Part shown: positions 16,356 through 24,519 of the stretch, piece by piece
How the letters are laid out: every line of letters begins with the position of its first letter
Position numbering within the stretch: position 1 is the first letter of the stretch
NCBI RefSeq assembly: GCF_000468495.1
Contig: NC_022444.1
Coordinates: 2,765,745-2,809,811 of the forward strand
Direction: 5' to 3'
Length of the DNA stretch: 44,067 bases
Source: Megalodesulfovibrio gigas DSM 1382 = ATCC 19364
GTDB lineage: Bacteria > Desulfobacterota > Desulfovibrionia > Desulfovibrionales > Desulfovibrionaceae
Translations under genes and position numbers: made by a program
Notes under the pieces: model-generated
Told to the model about the DNA's origin: nothing
Databases searched by the model: none
What the model saw: only the letters and a program-made list of their open reading frames with translations

Positions 16356-17984
16356 CTACGGCTGCGGAAGCATCTTTCCCGCTCCCGGGACGTACTGGGC
16401 GGCAATGGCCCGGGCCACCTCCTCCCCAGCCACCCGGTTGCCCAGGGCGTTCCAATGCGTATCTTGCCGGTGGTACACCCGGCCGTGGGTGCGCTGCGCC
16501 TCCCGCAGCACGGGCAACAGATCCACCACGGGCAACCCAGTGTTGCGGCAATACTCCAGAATGCGTTGCTGGGGCAGGTCGCGCACGTAGCGCGCCGGAT
16601 TGCGGCCCTGCATCAGGGAGTCCCACACGGCGTCGTCCACCTGCAGCTCGTCCGGCTCGATCACCAGGAGCATGGGCGTGCCGACCACCTCCCGAAAATG
16701 GTCCAGCGCCTGGAAAAACAACCGGTACTGTGTGCGCATGGAGGGCTTTTCCGGCTCCAGATACCGCAGCCGATGCACCAGCCGGGCGTGGTGCACCTCC
16801 TCGCTGAAGGTCGGTTTTTCCTTGGCCGGATCAAACAGGTGCTCAGGCGCGGGCAATGGGGCATCCAGCATGTCGTCAATGCGTTGCGGCAGCGCAGGAT
16901 CCCGCGTGAATGGCAGGGAGAAGAACGGCGCCGGCCGGACATACGGCCGAAACTGCCGCAGGAAAAACTGCGTGAGCCGCCAGTTCTGCACGTAGCCATG
17001 GTTTCGGATGGTGGAATCGGACACCGTGATGTCGTTGCAGGTGTACACGCACAAGACGGTGAAGTCCGGCTTGTACGGTGCGGCCTCGTGCTCGGCCACC
17101 TGCACGTAGCCCTTCATGCCCATCTGCGGCACGGAAAAATTCAGGACTTCCGTATTGTTGCACGTCCCCTGCCAGGCTTCGCGCAGGCGGTCCTCCGCCA
17201 CGGTGGCCACATTCCAGGGGTATGGCACCACACCCACGCCAAAGGAATCCGCAATCCAGGCCACCACGCAGTCACCCGGCTGCGCAGGCCGGAATTCCTT
17301 GTCGTAATAGCCTTGGGAATTGAAGGGATAGCCGAACATCTCGCCGCGCAGGGCCTCGCGATACATGGCGAATTCGCGCTGGTCCTCGGTGGTGTAGACA
17401 AAGGCCATGGTGAAGTGATTGGCATCCACCACGGTGCAGGCAGCTTCCACGATCAGCAGCAGGCCAAGCGTCCAGCCCAGGGCCTGTTCCGGGCGCGAAA
17501 GCCGGGGATGGCGGGTCAGCCAGGCCGTCCCCATCGCCAGCGCCATTCCCCACACGCCCCAGGCAATGAGCAGGAGGCTGTCGAAGACGAGGTTGGTCAT
17601 GCCCAGATCGCCATACACCACGGCGGCATAGGTCCAACTGGCGAGTCCCACGGCGGCGCATGCCCCGAACATCCCCCACAGGACCGGCCGCCAACTGCGC
17701 AGGGCCAGCAGCCAGCCGATCCCGCGCCGGCAGCGTACCAGCAGCAGCACCACGGCGACCACGCCAAACCCCAGGCCGGCATGGTGCAGCATCCCCAGCC
17801 AGGGCCGGGCGGCAAGCATGGTGGTGGTCAATCTGTCCAGATGGCTCGAAAGATCCAGGCACTGCAGCACCAGCGCCACGGGCAGCCCACAGGCCAGCGC
17901 AAGCGTTGCCACACCCTGCACGGGCACCATGCGAAGCCGATGAAAAAACACGTTCACAGCACTGCCAACATCCTGTCCCGACAC
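16356..17984 (-). CDS. Membrane-anchored SGNH/GDSL-like hydrolase
   Basis: A 542-aa protein with about five hydrophobic helices in the first 185 residues, followed by an extracytoplasmic SGNH domain. The nucleophile block is IADSFGVG with Ser247; an Asn in CNNTEVLNFSVPQMG fits the oxyanion-hole block; the C-terminal catalytic pair is RQDTHWNALGN with Asp508 and His510. This layout resembles AlgJ/AlgX-type O-acetyl-transferring or esterase proteins that modify polysaccharides; the substrate is unknown. The first start is GTG 17984, 7 bases after the gdx stop; ATG at residue 19 is an alternative. Position directly after gdx suggests cotranscription. Confidence 0.8.
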   Translation of the reverse strand: MSGQDVGSAVNVFFHRLRMVPVQGVATLALACGLPVALVLQCLDLSSHLDRLTTTMLAARPWLGMLHHAGLGFGVVAVVLLLVRCRRGIGWLLALRSWRPVLWGMFGACAAVGLASWTYAAVVYGDLGMTNLVFDSLLLIAWGVWGMALAMGTAWLTRHPRLSRPEQALGWTLGLLLIVEAACTVVDANHFTMAFVYTTEDQREFAMYREALRGEMFGYPFNSQGYYDKEFRPAQPGDCVVAWIADSFGVGVVPYPWNVATVAEDRLREAWQGTCNNTEVLNFSVPQMGMKGYVQVAEHEAAPYKPDFTVLCVYTCNDITVSDSTIRNHGYVQNWRLTQFFLRQFRPYVRPAPFFSLPFTRDPALPQRIDDMLDAPLPAPEHLFDPAKEKPTFSEEVHHARLVHRLRYLEPEKPSMRTQYRLFFQALDHFREVVGTPMLLVIEPDELQVDDAVWDSLMQGRNPARYVRDLPQQRILEYCRNTGLPVVDLLPVLREAQRTHGRVYHRQDTHWNALGNRVAGEEVARAIAAQYVPGAGKMLPQP

Positions 17985-17991
17985 GGGAGAT

Positions 17992-18309
17992 TTACGTTTC
18001 CAACAGCTTGAGCCCTGCCGCGCCGGCGCAGATGAGCAGGATGCACAGCACCTTGCCGACGCTGGCCGGCTCCTGGAGCAGGAGCATGCCGAACAGGCTC
18101 ACGCCCAGCACGCCCACCCCCGTCCAGATGGGATAGGCCACGCTCAGGGGCAGGGTTTTTGCCGCCAGGCCCAGAAAGAGCATGCTGGCGACCATGGCCG
18201 CCACCACACACACCGTGGGGCCGGCCTTGGAAAATCCGTCCGTCCATTTCAATCCGACAGCCCATGCCACTTCACACACGGCGGCAAGCAGCAACCAGCC
18301 CCAGGCCAT
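17992..18309 (-). CDS. gdx: SMR-family guanidinium exporter Gdx (SugE)
   Basis: A 105-aa, four-helix small multidrug resistance protein. MAWGWLLLAAVCEVAWAVGLK places the essential membrane glutamate at residue 13 with the WA and LK pattern of the SugE/Gdx subclass. TLPLSVAYPIWTGVGVLG is the conserved third-helix region. Gdx proteins export guanidinium in exchange for protons as dual-topology dimers. The start is set by GGGAG 8 bases before the ATG at 18309; an upstream ATG in frame lies within the riboswitch. The guanidine-II riboswitch immediately upstream independently supports the guanidinium assignment over a general drug-efflux role. Confidence 0.95.
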   Translation of the reverse strand: MAWGWLLLAAVCEVAWAVGLKWTDGFSKAGPTVCVVAAMVASMLFLGLAAKTLPLSVAYPIWTGVGVLGVSLFGMLLLQEPASVGKVLCILLICAGAAGLKLLET

Positions 18310-18333
18310 GGCGTATTCTCCCGGCGAGGCTTG

Positions 18334-18385
18334 CGGGGGTCGTCCCCCGAACAAAATGCAAGAACGGCGGGTCGTCCCGCCGTTC
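18334..18385 (-). promoter_or_regulatory. Guanidine-II (mini-ykkC) riboswitch
   Basis: On the minus strand there are two perfect hairpins, each with an ACGA tetraloop. P1 is at 18385-18362 with a 10-bp stem (GAACGGCGGG/CCCGCCGTTC) and loop 18375-18372. P2 is at 18349-18334 with a 6-bp stem (CGGGGG/CCCCCG) and loop 18343-18340. A 12-base A/T-rich linker joins them. Two stem-loops capped by ACGR with GG/CC closing pairs are the defining consensus of this class. The gdx ribosome site (18322-18318) follows P2 by 11 bases, so guanidine binding probably exposes it. I saw no obvious promoter in the 57 bases between glgP and P1. Confidence 0.94.
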
Positions 18386-18442
18386 CGGCCTCAGGCCTGC
18401 GTCTTGTAGCCTGGAAACTGCATCGTGTCGAGCCTGGACAAA

Positions 18443-21001
18443 TCAGGCGCCCTTGCCGTTCTGCAGCCCCGCCATGGGTGCCACGTCCCAGATTTCCCTG
18501 GCATACTGAGAGATTGCGCGGTCGCTGGAAAAGAAGCCCATGCGCGCCGCGTTCAGGATGGAGCGCCGGGTCCATTCTTCCTGGTCCAGGTACAGCCGGC
18601 CCACGTCTTGCTGGGCGCCCAGATACTGGCGGTAGTCCGCCAGGACAAAGAAGCGGTCGCCGCCGTGGAGCAGGTTGTCCACCAGCGGGGCAAACAGGCC
18701 ATGCTGCCCGGGGGAGAAGGCATCGCTGCGCAGCATGTCCAGGGCTTCGCGCAGCTCCTCGTCGCCGTGGTAATAGAGCATGGGGTTGTAGCCGTGCTGC
18801 CGCAGGGAGACGAGCTCATCCTCGCGCATGCCAAAGATAAACAGCAGCTCCGGCCCGATGGCCTGGGCCATCTCGATGGTGGCGCCGTCCCAGGTGCCGA
18901 TGGTCAGCGCGCCGTTCAGGGCGAACTTCATGTTCCCGGTGCCCGAGGCCTCCATGCCGGCGGTGGAAATCTGCTCCGACAGCTCCGTGGCCGGAATGAC
19001 GCGTTCGGCCTGGGAAACGCAGTAGTTGGGCAGGTAGACCACCTGCAGCTTGTCGTTCACGCGCGAATCCGCATTCACCGTGGCGGCCACGGCATTGATG
19101 GCATGGATGATGCGCTTGGCCATGAAGTACGAGGGCGCCGCCTTGCCGCCAAAAAAGACCGTGCGCGGCGTGAAGTCCGCCGCCTGGCCGTGACGCAGGC
19201 GGTTGTATGCGGTGACGACGTGCAGCAGGTTCAGCACCTGGCGCTTGTACTCATGGATGCGCTTGATATGCACGTCGAAGAGATGCTCGGTATGCAGCTC
19301 GCGCATGAGCTTGCGCTTGATGTACGCCTGCAGGCGCTGCTTGTTCTCCAGCTTGGCGGCGCGCCAGGCCTCCCGGAAGGCCGGGTCTGCGGCCAGGGGC
19401 TCCAGCTGCGTCAGCTCATCCAGATTGCGCACAAACCCTGTGCCGATGTGCGAGGCAATGAGCCGGGACAGGGGCTGATTGGCCGACCACAACCACCGCC
19501 GCGGAGTGACACCGTTGGTTTTGTTGTTGATTTTTTGCGGGTAGAGACGCTGGAAGTCGTCGAAGACCCGGGCCTTGAGCAGCTCCGTGTGCAGGGCAGC
19601 CACGCCGTTGACCGAGTGCGAGCCGATGATGGCCAGATGCGCCATGCGCACGCTCTTGATGGGCCGCTCCTGGATGAGGGACACGCGCTGCTTGAGATGA
19701 TCCAGATCCCGATGGCACAGCTGGCCGCAATCCTCGCTGCGGGCCACGCGCTCCACCTCGCGCAGAAAGCGGGCATTGATCTCGTAGATAATCTGCATGT
19801 GCCGCGGCAGCATGCGCTCCAGCAGGCTCACGGGCCAGGTTTCCAGGGCCTCGGGCAGGATGGTGTGGTTGGTGTAGGCAAAGGTGCTCACGCAGATGTC
19901 CCAGGCAACTTCCCAGTCCAGCAGATCCTCATCCAGCAGGATGCGCATCAGCTCGGCAATGGCGATGGCCGGGTGCGTGTCATTGAGCTGGATGGCCACG
20001 CTCTGGGGCAGCTCGGTCATGTCCTGATGCTTTTTGCGGAAGCGGCGCAGGATATCCTGGATGGTGGCGGTGACGAAGAAATACTGCTGCTTGAGCCGCA
20101 GTTCGCGGCCTTCCTCGATCTGGTCGGACGGGTACAGCACCTTGGAGATCTTCTCGTCGAAAATCTTTTCTTCCACCGCACCCAGGTAGTTGCCGGTATT
20201 GAAGAAGTCCAGATCGAACTCCACGTCGGACCGGGCGGACCACAGCCGCATGTTGATCACGTGGTGATTGTCCCAGCCGGGCACCAGCATATCGCACGGC
20301 ATGGCCAGCACGGTGTCGCCGGCGGTCCAGGTGTGGCGCAGGCGGCCGTATTCATCGGTCCAGTTCTTCACCTCGCCGAAGAAGCGCACGGGGAAGAGAT
20401 GCTGGCCGCGCTCGTAGGCCCATGGGTTGCCCACGCGCATCCAGTTGTCCGCCTGCTCCACCTGCTTGCCGTCCTCGATCACCTGATGGAAGATGCCGTA
20501 ATCATAGCGGATGCCGTAGCCGTACCCCGGAATGCCCAAGGTGGCCATGGAATCCAGAAAGCAGGAAGCCAGACGACCGAGGCCGCCGTTGCCCAGGCCG
20601 GCATCCCACTCCTGCTCGGCCAGATCTTCCAGGGAGAAGCCCAGGTCGCTCATGGCCTTGCGGGCGGTTTCGTAGATGCCCAGACAATGGAGGTTGTTCA
20701 TGAGGGACTTGCCGGGCAGGTACTCCAGGGAAAGGTAGTAGACCCGCTTGGCTTTTTCGTCGTAATAGCTGCGCTGCGTCTTGATCCAGTTGTCGATGAG
20801 CCGGTCCCGCACGGCCAGGGCCAGGGCGTTGTAGTAATTGTAGGCGCTTTTGCTGGCGTAGTCGCTGCCCAGGCTGGAAACGACATGCCGGATGACGTCC
20901 TTTTTCAGGCCCTCCACGCTGTCGTCGTCATAGAGGCCGCTGGACCAGGCGAAGGCCCGCTGGGGGTCAAAGGTCTGCCGTTGCTGCTTGGGTGTTGCCA
21001 T
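18443..21001 (-). CDS. glgP: Glycogen/starch/alpha-glucan phosphorylase
   Basis: Releases glucose-1-phosphate from alpha-1,4-glucan with pyridoxal phosphate. At 852 aa it has the family's usual length. Marks include YYLSLEYLPGKSLMNNL, GNGGLGRLASCFLDSMATL, LNDTHPAIAIAELMRILLDE, KRIHEYKRQVLNLLHVV, and the PLP-lysine region EASGTGNMKFALNGALTIGT. The start MATPKQQ at 21001 has GGAGGAG 8 bases upstream; the 30 residues before it are not conserved-looking. The gdx riboswitch begins 57 bases after its stop. No other glycogen gene is in the window. Confidence 0.96.
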   Translation of the reverse strand: MATPKQQRQTFDPQRAFAWSSGLYDDDSVEGLKKDVIRHVVSSLGSDYASKSAYNYYNALALAVRDRLIDNWIKTQRSYYDEKAKRVYYLSLEYLPGKSLMNNLHCLGIYETARKAMSDLGFSLEDLAEQEWDAGLGNGGLGRLASCFLDSMATLGIPGYGYGIRYDYGIFHQVIEDGKQVEQADNWMRVGNPWAYERGQHLFPVRFFGEVKNWTDEYGRLRHTWTAGDTVLAMPCDMLVPGWDNHHVINMRLWSARSDVEFDLDFFNTGNYLGAVEEKIFDEKISKVLYPSDQIEEGRELRLKQQYFFVTATIQDILRRFRKKHQDMTELPQSVAIQLNDTHPAIAIAELMRILLDEDLLDWEVAWDICVSTFAYTNHTILPEALETWPVSLLERMLPRHMQIIYEINARFLREVERVARSEDCGQLCHRDLDHLKQRVSLIQERPIKSVRMAHLAIIGSHSVNGVAALHTELLKARVFDDFQRLYPQKINNKTNGVTPRRWLWSANQPLSRLIASHIGTGFVRNLDELTQLEPLAADPAFREAWRAAKLENKQRLQAYIKRKLMRELHTEHLFDVHIKRIHEYKRQVLNLLHVVTAYNRLRHGQAADFTPRTVFFGGKAAPSYFMAKRIIHAINAVAATVNADSRVNDKLQVVYLPNYCVSQAERVIPATELSEQISTAGMEASGTGNMKFALNGALTIGTWDGATIEMAQAIGPELLFIFGMREDELVSLRQHGYNPMLYYHGDEELREALDMLRSDAFSPGQHGLFAPLVDNLLHGGDRFFVLADYRQYLGAQQDVGRLYLDQEEWTRRSILNAARMGFFSSDRAISQYAREIWDVAPMAGLQNGKGA

Positions 21002-21101
21002 CGGGGTCTCCTCCGGAGCAGTGCCGGCGGGGACGCCGGATTTGTTCGGATTATCTGAAAGGTACGTCAGCCGTGGAAGTCGCGTGGCCATGCGCCGCGT
21101 C

Positions 21102-21269
21102 TCACCCTTGATCCAGGATCACTTTCGCCAGGAAATATGCCAGGGAGCCGACACCGGCCCCGCCGTATAACACCAGTCAGGGCGAGCACCACGCCGTGCC
21201 CCTGGACAGTCGCCAGAACCCCAGCGCCGCAGCCAGGCCGGCGGCTATACCGATTGCCATGGAAATCAT
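21102..21269 (-). CDS. Candidate tiny two-helix membrane selenoprotein (in-frame TGA), or broken gene
   Basis: The frame starts with [19 protein letters not shown] (ATG 21269, with AGAGGGG about 8 bases upstream), reads on to RGTAWCSP, meets TGA at 21179-21177, and continues in the same frame as LVLYGGAGVGSLAYFLAKVI to a TGA at 21102. If the internal TGA is selenocysteine, the product is 55 aa: two membrane helices flanking WCSPU, a CxxU redox motif. A hairpin of bSECIS type follows (21144-21161). Alternatively a pair of small indels broke a normal gene, since another frame over the gap reads GVVLALTGV. It lies upstream of glgP on the same strand. It also overlaps the first bases of trmFO on the other strand. 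Confidence 0.35.
21144..21161 (-). promoter_or_regulatory. Candidate bacterial SECIS hairpin
   Basis: Starting 15 bases after the internal TGA, GGGGCCG pairs with CGGCTCC (7 bp, one G-U) around the loop GTGT. The loop begins 22 bases past the TGA with a G in first position. This meets the known bSECIS geometry (loop 16-37 bases from UGA, G among the first two loop bases). GC-rich DNA makes chance hairpins common, so this is weak alone. Confidence 0.35.
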
Positions 21270-22650
21270 GAAGACATCCCCTCTGCTTGCTTCCGTCGTT
21301 CCTGCCAATCCCACCGTTCCCGTCATCATCGTCGGCGGCGGATTGGCCGGCTGTGAATGTGCGCTGGTGCTGGCCTCGTTAGGTATCGCCTCCACCCTGG
21401 TGGAGATGAAGCCGCATCGCCTTTCCCCGGCGCATCACGACACGCGCCTGGCCGAACTGGTCTGCTCCAACTCCCTGCGCGCCGACACGCCAGACATGGC
21501 CGTGGGCCTGCTCAAGGAAGAGCTGCGCGCCCTGGGCAGTCCCCTCATGGCTGCCGCAGACGCCACCCGCGTGCCCGCAGGCAAGGCCCTGGCTGTGGAC
21601 AGGGCACTCTTTTCCGACCATATCACGTCCCGCATCGAGGCGGAACCCTTGATCACGCTGGTGCGGCAGGAAATTTCATCGCTGGAGGATCCACTGCTGG
21701 CCGACGCGCTTCTGGCCGGCGGCCGGGTGATCCTGGCCACCGGTCCCCTGACGGCGGAAACGCTTTCCGCGGATCTGGCCCGGACGACCGGCGCCGAGCA
21801 CCTGTTCTTCTACGACGCCATCGCCCCCATCGTAGCCATGGACAGCGTGAACATGGACGTGGCCTGGTGGGCCTCCCGCTATAATCCCGAAGAAAAAGAC
21901 TACTGCAACTGCCCCCTGGACGAAGCCCAGTACCACGCCTTTCTGGAGGCCCTCCAGGGCGCGCGGGTGGTGCCGTGCCGGGAGTTTGAGGAAGAAAAGC
22001 ACTTCGAAGGCTGCCTGCCCATCGAGACCATGGCTGCCCGGGGGCCCCTGACCCTGGCCCATGGCCCCATGAAGCCCGTGGGCCTGCCAGACCCGCGCAC
22101 CGGCAAGGAGCCCTTTGCCGTGGTGCAGCTGCGGCCCGAGACGCTGGACAAGTCCTCCTGCAATCTGGTGGGATTCCAGACCAAGCTCGCCTATCCCGAA
22201 CAGGAGCGCGTCTTTCGCATGATTCCCGGCCTGGAGCAGGCGGAATTTCTGCGCCTGGGCAGCATGCACCGCAATACCTTCGTCAACGCGCCGGCAGTGC
22301 TGGGGCCGGACTTCTCCCTGCTGGCCCGGCCGGGGGTGCATCTGGCGGGGCAGATTTCCGGGGTGGAGGGCTATGTGGAATCCATGGGCCACGGCCATCT
22401 GACGGCCCTGGCCGTGGCGGCGGCCCTTGCCGGAAAATCGCTGCCTGCCGCGCCGCCCGAATGCATGCTGGGTGCGCTGGCCGTCCATCTGGCCACGCCG
22501 GCCAAATCGTTCCAACCCTCCAACGTGCATTTCGGCCTCACGCCGGCCCTGGGCCGCAAGGCGCCCAAGGCAAGACGCAAGCTGCTGTATGCCGAACGCA
22601 GCCGCACGGCCTTTGCCCGGTGGAAGGAAACCCTGATGCAGACGGAGTGA
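21268..22650 (+). CDS. trmFO: Methylenetetrahydrofolate-tRNA-(uracil-5-)-methyltransferase TrmFO
   Basis: Folate- and FAD-dependent enzyme making 5-methyluridine at position 54 of tRNA. It has the FAD-binding [18 protein letters not shown] near residue 20, [10 protein letters not shown] and [13 protein letters not shown] carrying the two cysteines of the family, and [19 protein letters not shown] near the C-terminus. About 460 aa, usual size. ATG 21268 is used; ATG 21259 is 3 codons upstream and neither has a strong ribosome site. Divergent from glgP and convergent with the TPR gene. Confidence 0.93.
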   Translation: MKTSPLLASVVPANPTVPVIIVGGGLAGCECALVLASLGIASTLVEMKPHRLSPAHHDTRLAELVCSNSLRADTPDMAVGLLKEELRALGSPLMAAADATRVPAGKALAVDRALFSDHITSRIEAEPLITLVRQEISSLEDPLLADALLAGGRVILATGPLTAETLSADLARTTGAEHLFFYDAIAPIVAMDSVNMDVAWWASRYNPEEKDYCNCPLDEAQYHAFLEALQGARVVPCREFEEEKHFEGCLPIETMAARGPLTLAHGPMKPVGLPDPRTGKEPFAVVQLRPETLDKSSCNLVGFQTKLAYPEQERVFRMIPGLEQAEFLRLGSMHRNTFVNAPAVLGPDFSLLARPGVHLAGQISGVEGYVESMGHGHLTALAVAAALAGKSLPAAPPECMLGALAVHLATPAKSFQPSNVHFGLTPALGRKAPKARRKLLYAERSRTAFARWKETLMQTE

Positions 22651-22701
22651 GGGGAACGGGGCGCGGCGTGCACACACGGGCGCGTGCGCCTGCTGGCAGA
22701 A

Positions 22702-23484
22702 TCACTCATCCAGATGGGAGACATCCTCGGGAGAGACGCCCGGTGCGGTGGCCTGCTTGCGGATGACAGCCACCAGCTGCGCAGCGACCTTAAGCTGGGG
22801 ATTGAGCCGCAGGGCCCGGCCGGCGAACTCCAGGGCCCTGGCGTAGTCGCGCTTTTCGTAGAGCACGCGGGCGATGTTGTAGAACAGGTGCTCATCCGTG
22901 GCGGCCAAGGTCAGGGCGCGGCCGTAATAGGCCAAGGCCTGATCCAGCATGCCGCTCTTGCGCAGCTTGATGCCGAATTCATTAAACAGGTACTTGTTTT
23001 CTTTGGTATAGGCTTCTTCCAACCGCATCAGGCGCTTGAGGACTTTTTCGGCCTGATCGGTATCGCCGCGATCCAGATAGGTCAGCCCCAGGCCGAAGTT
23101 GGCGCGGGCGTTGGTATCGTCCATGTTCAGGGCATTGTTGAACTCGTATTCCGCCGAGTACGTCTCGCCCTGTCCGCGCAGCCGCTCGGCCCGGGCCAGG
23201 GTCTTGCGCAAGGCCTTGATGGCTGGCAGCGTCTTTTTCTCAAAAATTTCCGGCTCCGGGGTGAACTTGGCCAGAAACTCATCCAGTGGCAGCATCTCCG
23301 CAGGAGCCAGGGGCAGAAAGGAGCTGTTGAGCGGCTGGATGGCAACTTCCTGCTCGCTGGTCTGCTCGGCATAAAAGAGCATCGCCACAGCGGACTTGCG
23401 CTTGGTGGTGCCCGTGCCGATGACGATGGCGCGGGTGCCCTTATAGACACCGGCGATGCCGCCGGGGGCTTGTTGGCGTGTCAT
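22702..23484 (-). CDS. TPR-repeat protein, paralogue 1
   Basis: A 260-aa protein with no signal peptide. An N-terminal region (about 1-95, containing TTKRKSAVAMLFYAEQ and IQPLNSSFLPL) is followed by tetratricopeptide repeats: ANFGLGLTYLDRGDTDQAEKVLKRL, LFNEFGIKLRKSGMLDQALAYYGRAL, LFYNIARVLYEKRDYARALEFAGRAL. It is clearly related to the protein at 24520-25341, sharing KKR/KRK, IQPLNS and LFNEFGI blocks. The ATG at 23484 is preceded by a weak GTGAG. It is probably a scaffold for protein contacts; its partner may be the gene between the two paralogues. Confidence 0.8.
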   Translation of the reverse strand: MTRQQAPGGIAGVYKGTRAIVIGTGTTKRKSAVAMLFYAEQTSEQEVAIQPLNSSFLPLAPAEMLPLDEFLAKFTPEPEIFEKKTLPAIKALRKTLARAERLRGQGETYSAEYEFNNALNMDDTNARANFGLGLTYLDRGDTDQAEKVLKRLMRLEEAYTKENKYLFNEFGIKLRKSGMLDQALAYYGRALTLAATDEHLFYNIARVLYEKRDYARALEFAGRALRLNPQLKVAAQLVAVIRKQATAPGVSPEDVSHLDE

Positions 23485-23580
23485 GTGCTCACGTCCGTCA
23501 TGCAGTCACGTCCGTGCGGTGGCGCCCGATGCCCACGGGCGGCTGGGAAAACTGACGGCGGGAGATCCGCCCCATCTGCC

Positions 23581-24495
23581 TCACAGACAGGGGCACTGGC
23601 TGCACGAAAGCGTTACCAACACCTTGAGCCGGGCCTGCCGCAACACGTCTTCGCACGTGCCGGACACGTCTGCAGTGAGGGAAAGACCGGCAGCGCGCCG
23701 CGGGGGAATCTTGTCCTCTGAGCGGGCATGCACCTTCCAGGATTCCACGGGGATGCCCCGCGCTTCCAGCTCCTGGCACAGGTAGCGCGCCACGATGTCC
23801 ATGAAGACGCTGCAGCAGTCGCTGCCTTCCTGGGAGCACAACAGATGGGCATTGGCCTGCACGCGCTCTACGAGCTGGGGAGAAATGAACAGGGCGCACT
23901 CCATCCAGTCTGCGCCGCGCAGTTTGAAGCACAAGGTCCAGCAGACCCCGAAGTCGTCATCTTCATTCAGCGAGTACAGACTTTCCACCTTGACCAGCTG
24001 CCCGGTGAAGCGCAAAAAGGCCAGCTCCAGGGCGCGAGCCACCACAGGCAGAATCTCGCTTTCCGGCAACGAGGCCAGCGAATCCCACAACACGCGCAGT
24101 TTCTCCGTCTCCAGCCACAAGTGCTCCTGCATGGCACTGGCGAACTGCTCTGACGTGATGACGCCGGCTGCCAGCAAGGCCTCGCCGATGGTGGCGGAAT
24201 GCACAGTCTGGCTGAAGAGCAGGTCGTCCAGCGCGGATCTCGTAAGCAGGCCCTGCTCCACGGCCAGCTCGCCGATAAATTTCCGGGAATGGCGCTGCAA
24301 GGCCACCAGCGAACTCACCTGCTCCGCGGTGAGCAGCTCCTTCTGGATGGCAAATTGCCCAACTCGCTGATTTCGCTGAAAAACATACGCATAGGCCTGC
24401 TTGAGATCCTCCTGGGTGATGAGGCCCTTCTCCAGCAAATACCGGCCAAAGGCGTCGTGAAACATCTGCGAATTGTCCGTGGTCATGTGGTGCAT
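23581..24495 (-). CDS. GspE-N/MshEN-repeat protein with CheX-like C-terminus
   Basis: About 304 aa. The first 135 residues hold at least three consecutive helical units of the type found at the N-terminus of GspE/PilB/MshE ATPases: RVGQFAIQKELLTAEQVSSL, FIGELAVEQGLLTRSALDD, TIGEALLAAGVITSEQFASA. No ATPase domain follows. The C-terminal part (about 150-290, with VECALFISPQL-like strand/helix alternation) resembles CheX-type phosphatase folds, at low certainty. It ends in a Cys-rich tail (CSQCPCL). Some MshEN units bind c-di-GMP, so a receptor role is possible. ATG 24495 (a TTG at 24504 is also open) has no clear ribosome site; 24 bases separate it from the upstream TPR gene. Confidence 0.65.
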   Translation of the reverse strand: MHHMTTDNSQMFHDAFGRYLLEKGLITQEDLKQAYAYVFQRNQRVGQFAIQKELLTAEQVSSLVALQRHSRKFIGELAVEQGLLTRSALDDLLFSQTVHSATIGEALLAAGVITSEQFASAMQEHLWLETEKLRVLWDSLASLPESEILPVVARALELAFLRFTGQLVKVESLYSLNEDDDFGVCWTLCFKLRGADWMECALFISPQLVERVQANAHLLCSQEGSDCCSVFMDIVARYLCQELEARGIPVESWKVHARSEDKIPPRRAAGLSLTADVSGTCEDVLRQARLKVLVTLSCSQCPCL

Positions 24496-24519
24496 GGGTG
24501 TCAACGCAATGTAAGTATG

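Noticed and set aside
18425-21058. Plus-strand open frame of 877 codons opposite glgP
   Set aside because: Shadow frame; glgP on the minus strand is unambiguous.
22651-22701. Terminator between trmFO and the TPR gene
   Set aside because: Only about 5 bp of GGCGC/GCGCC pairing with a mismatched interior; not convincing.
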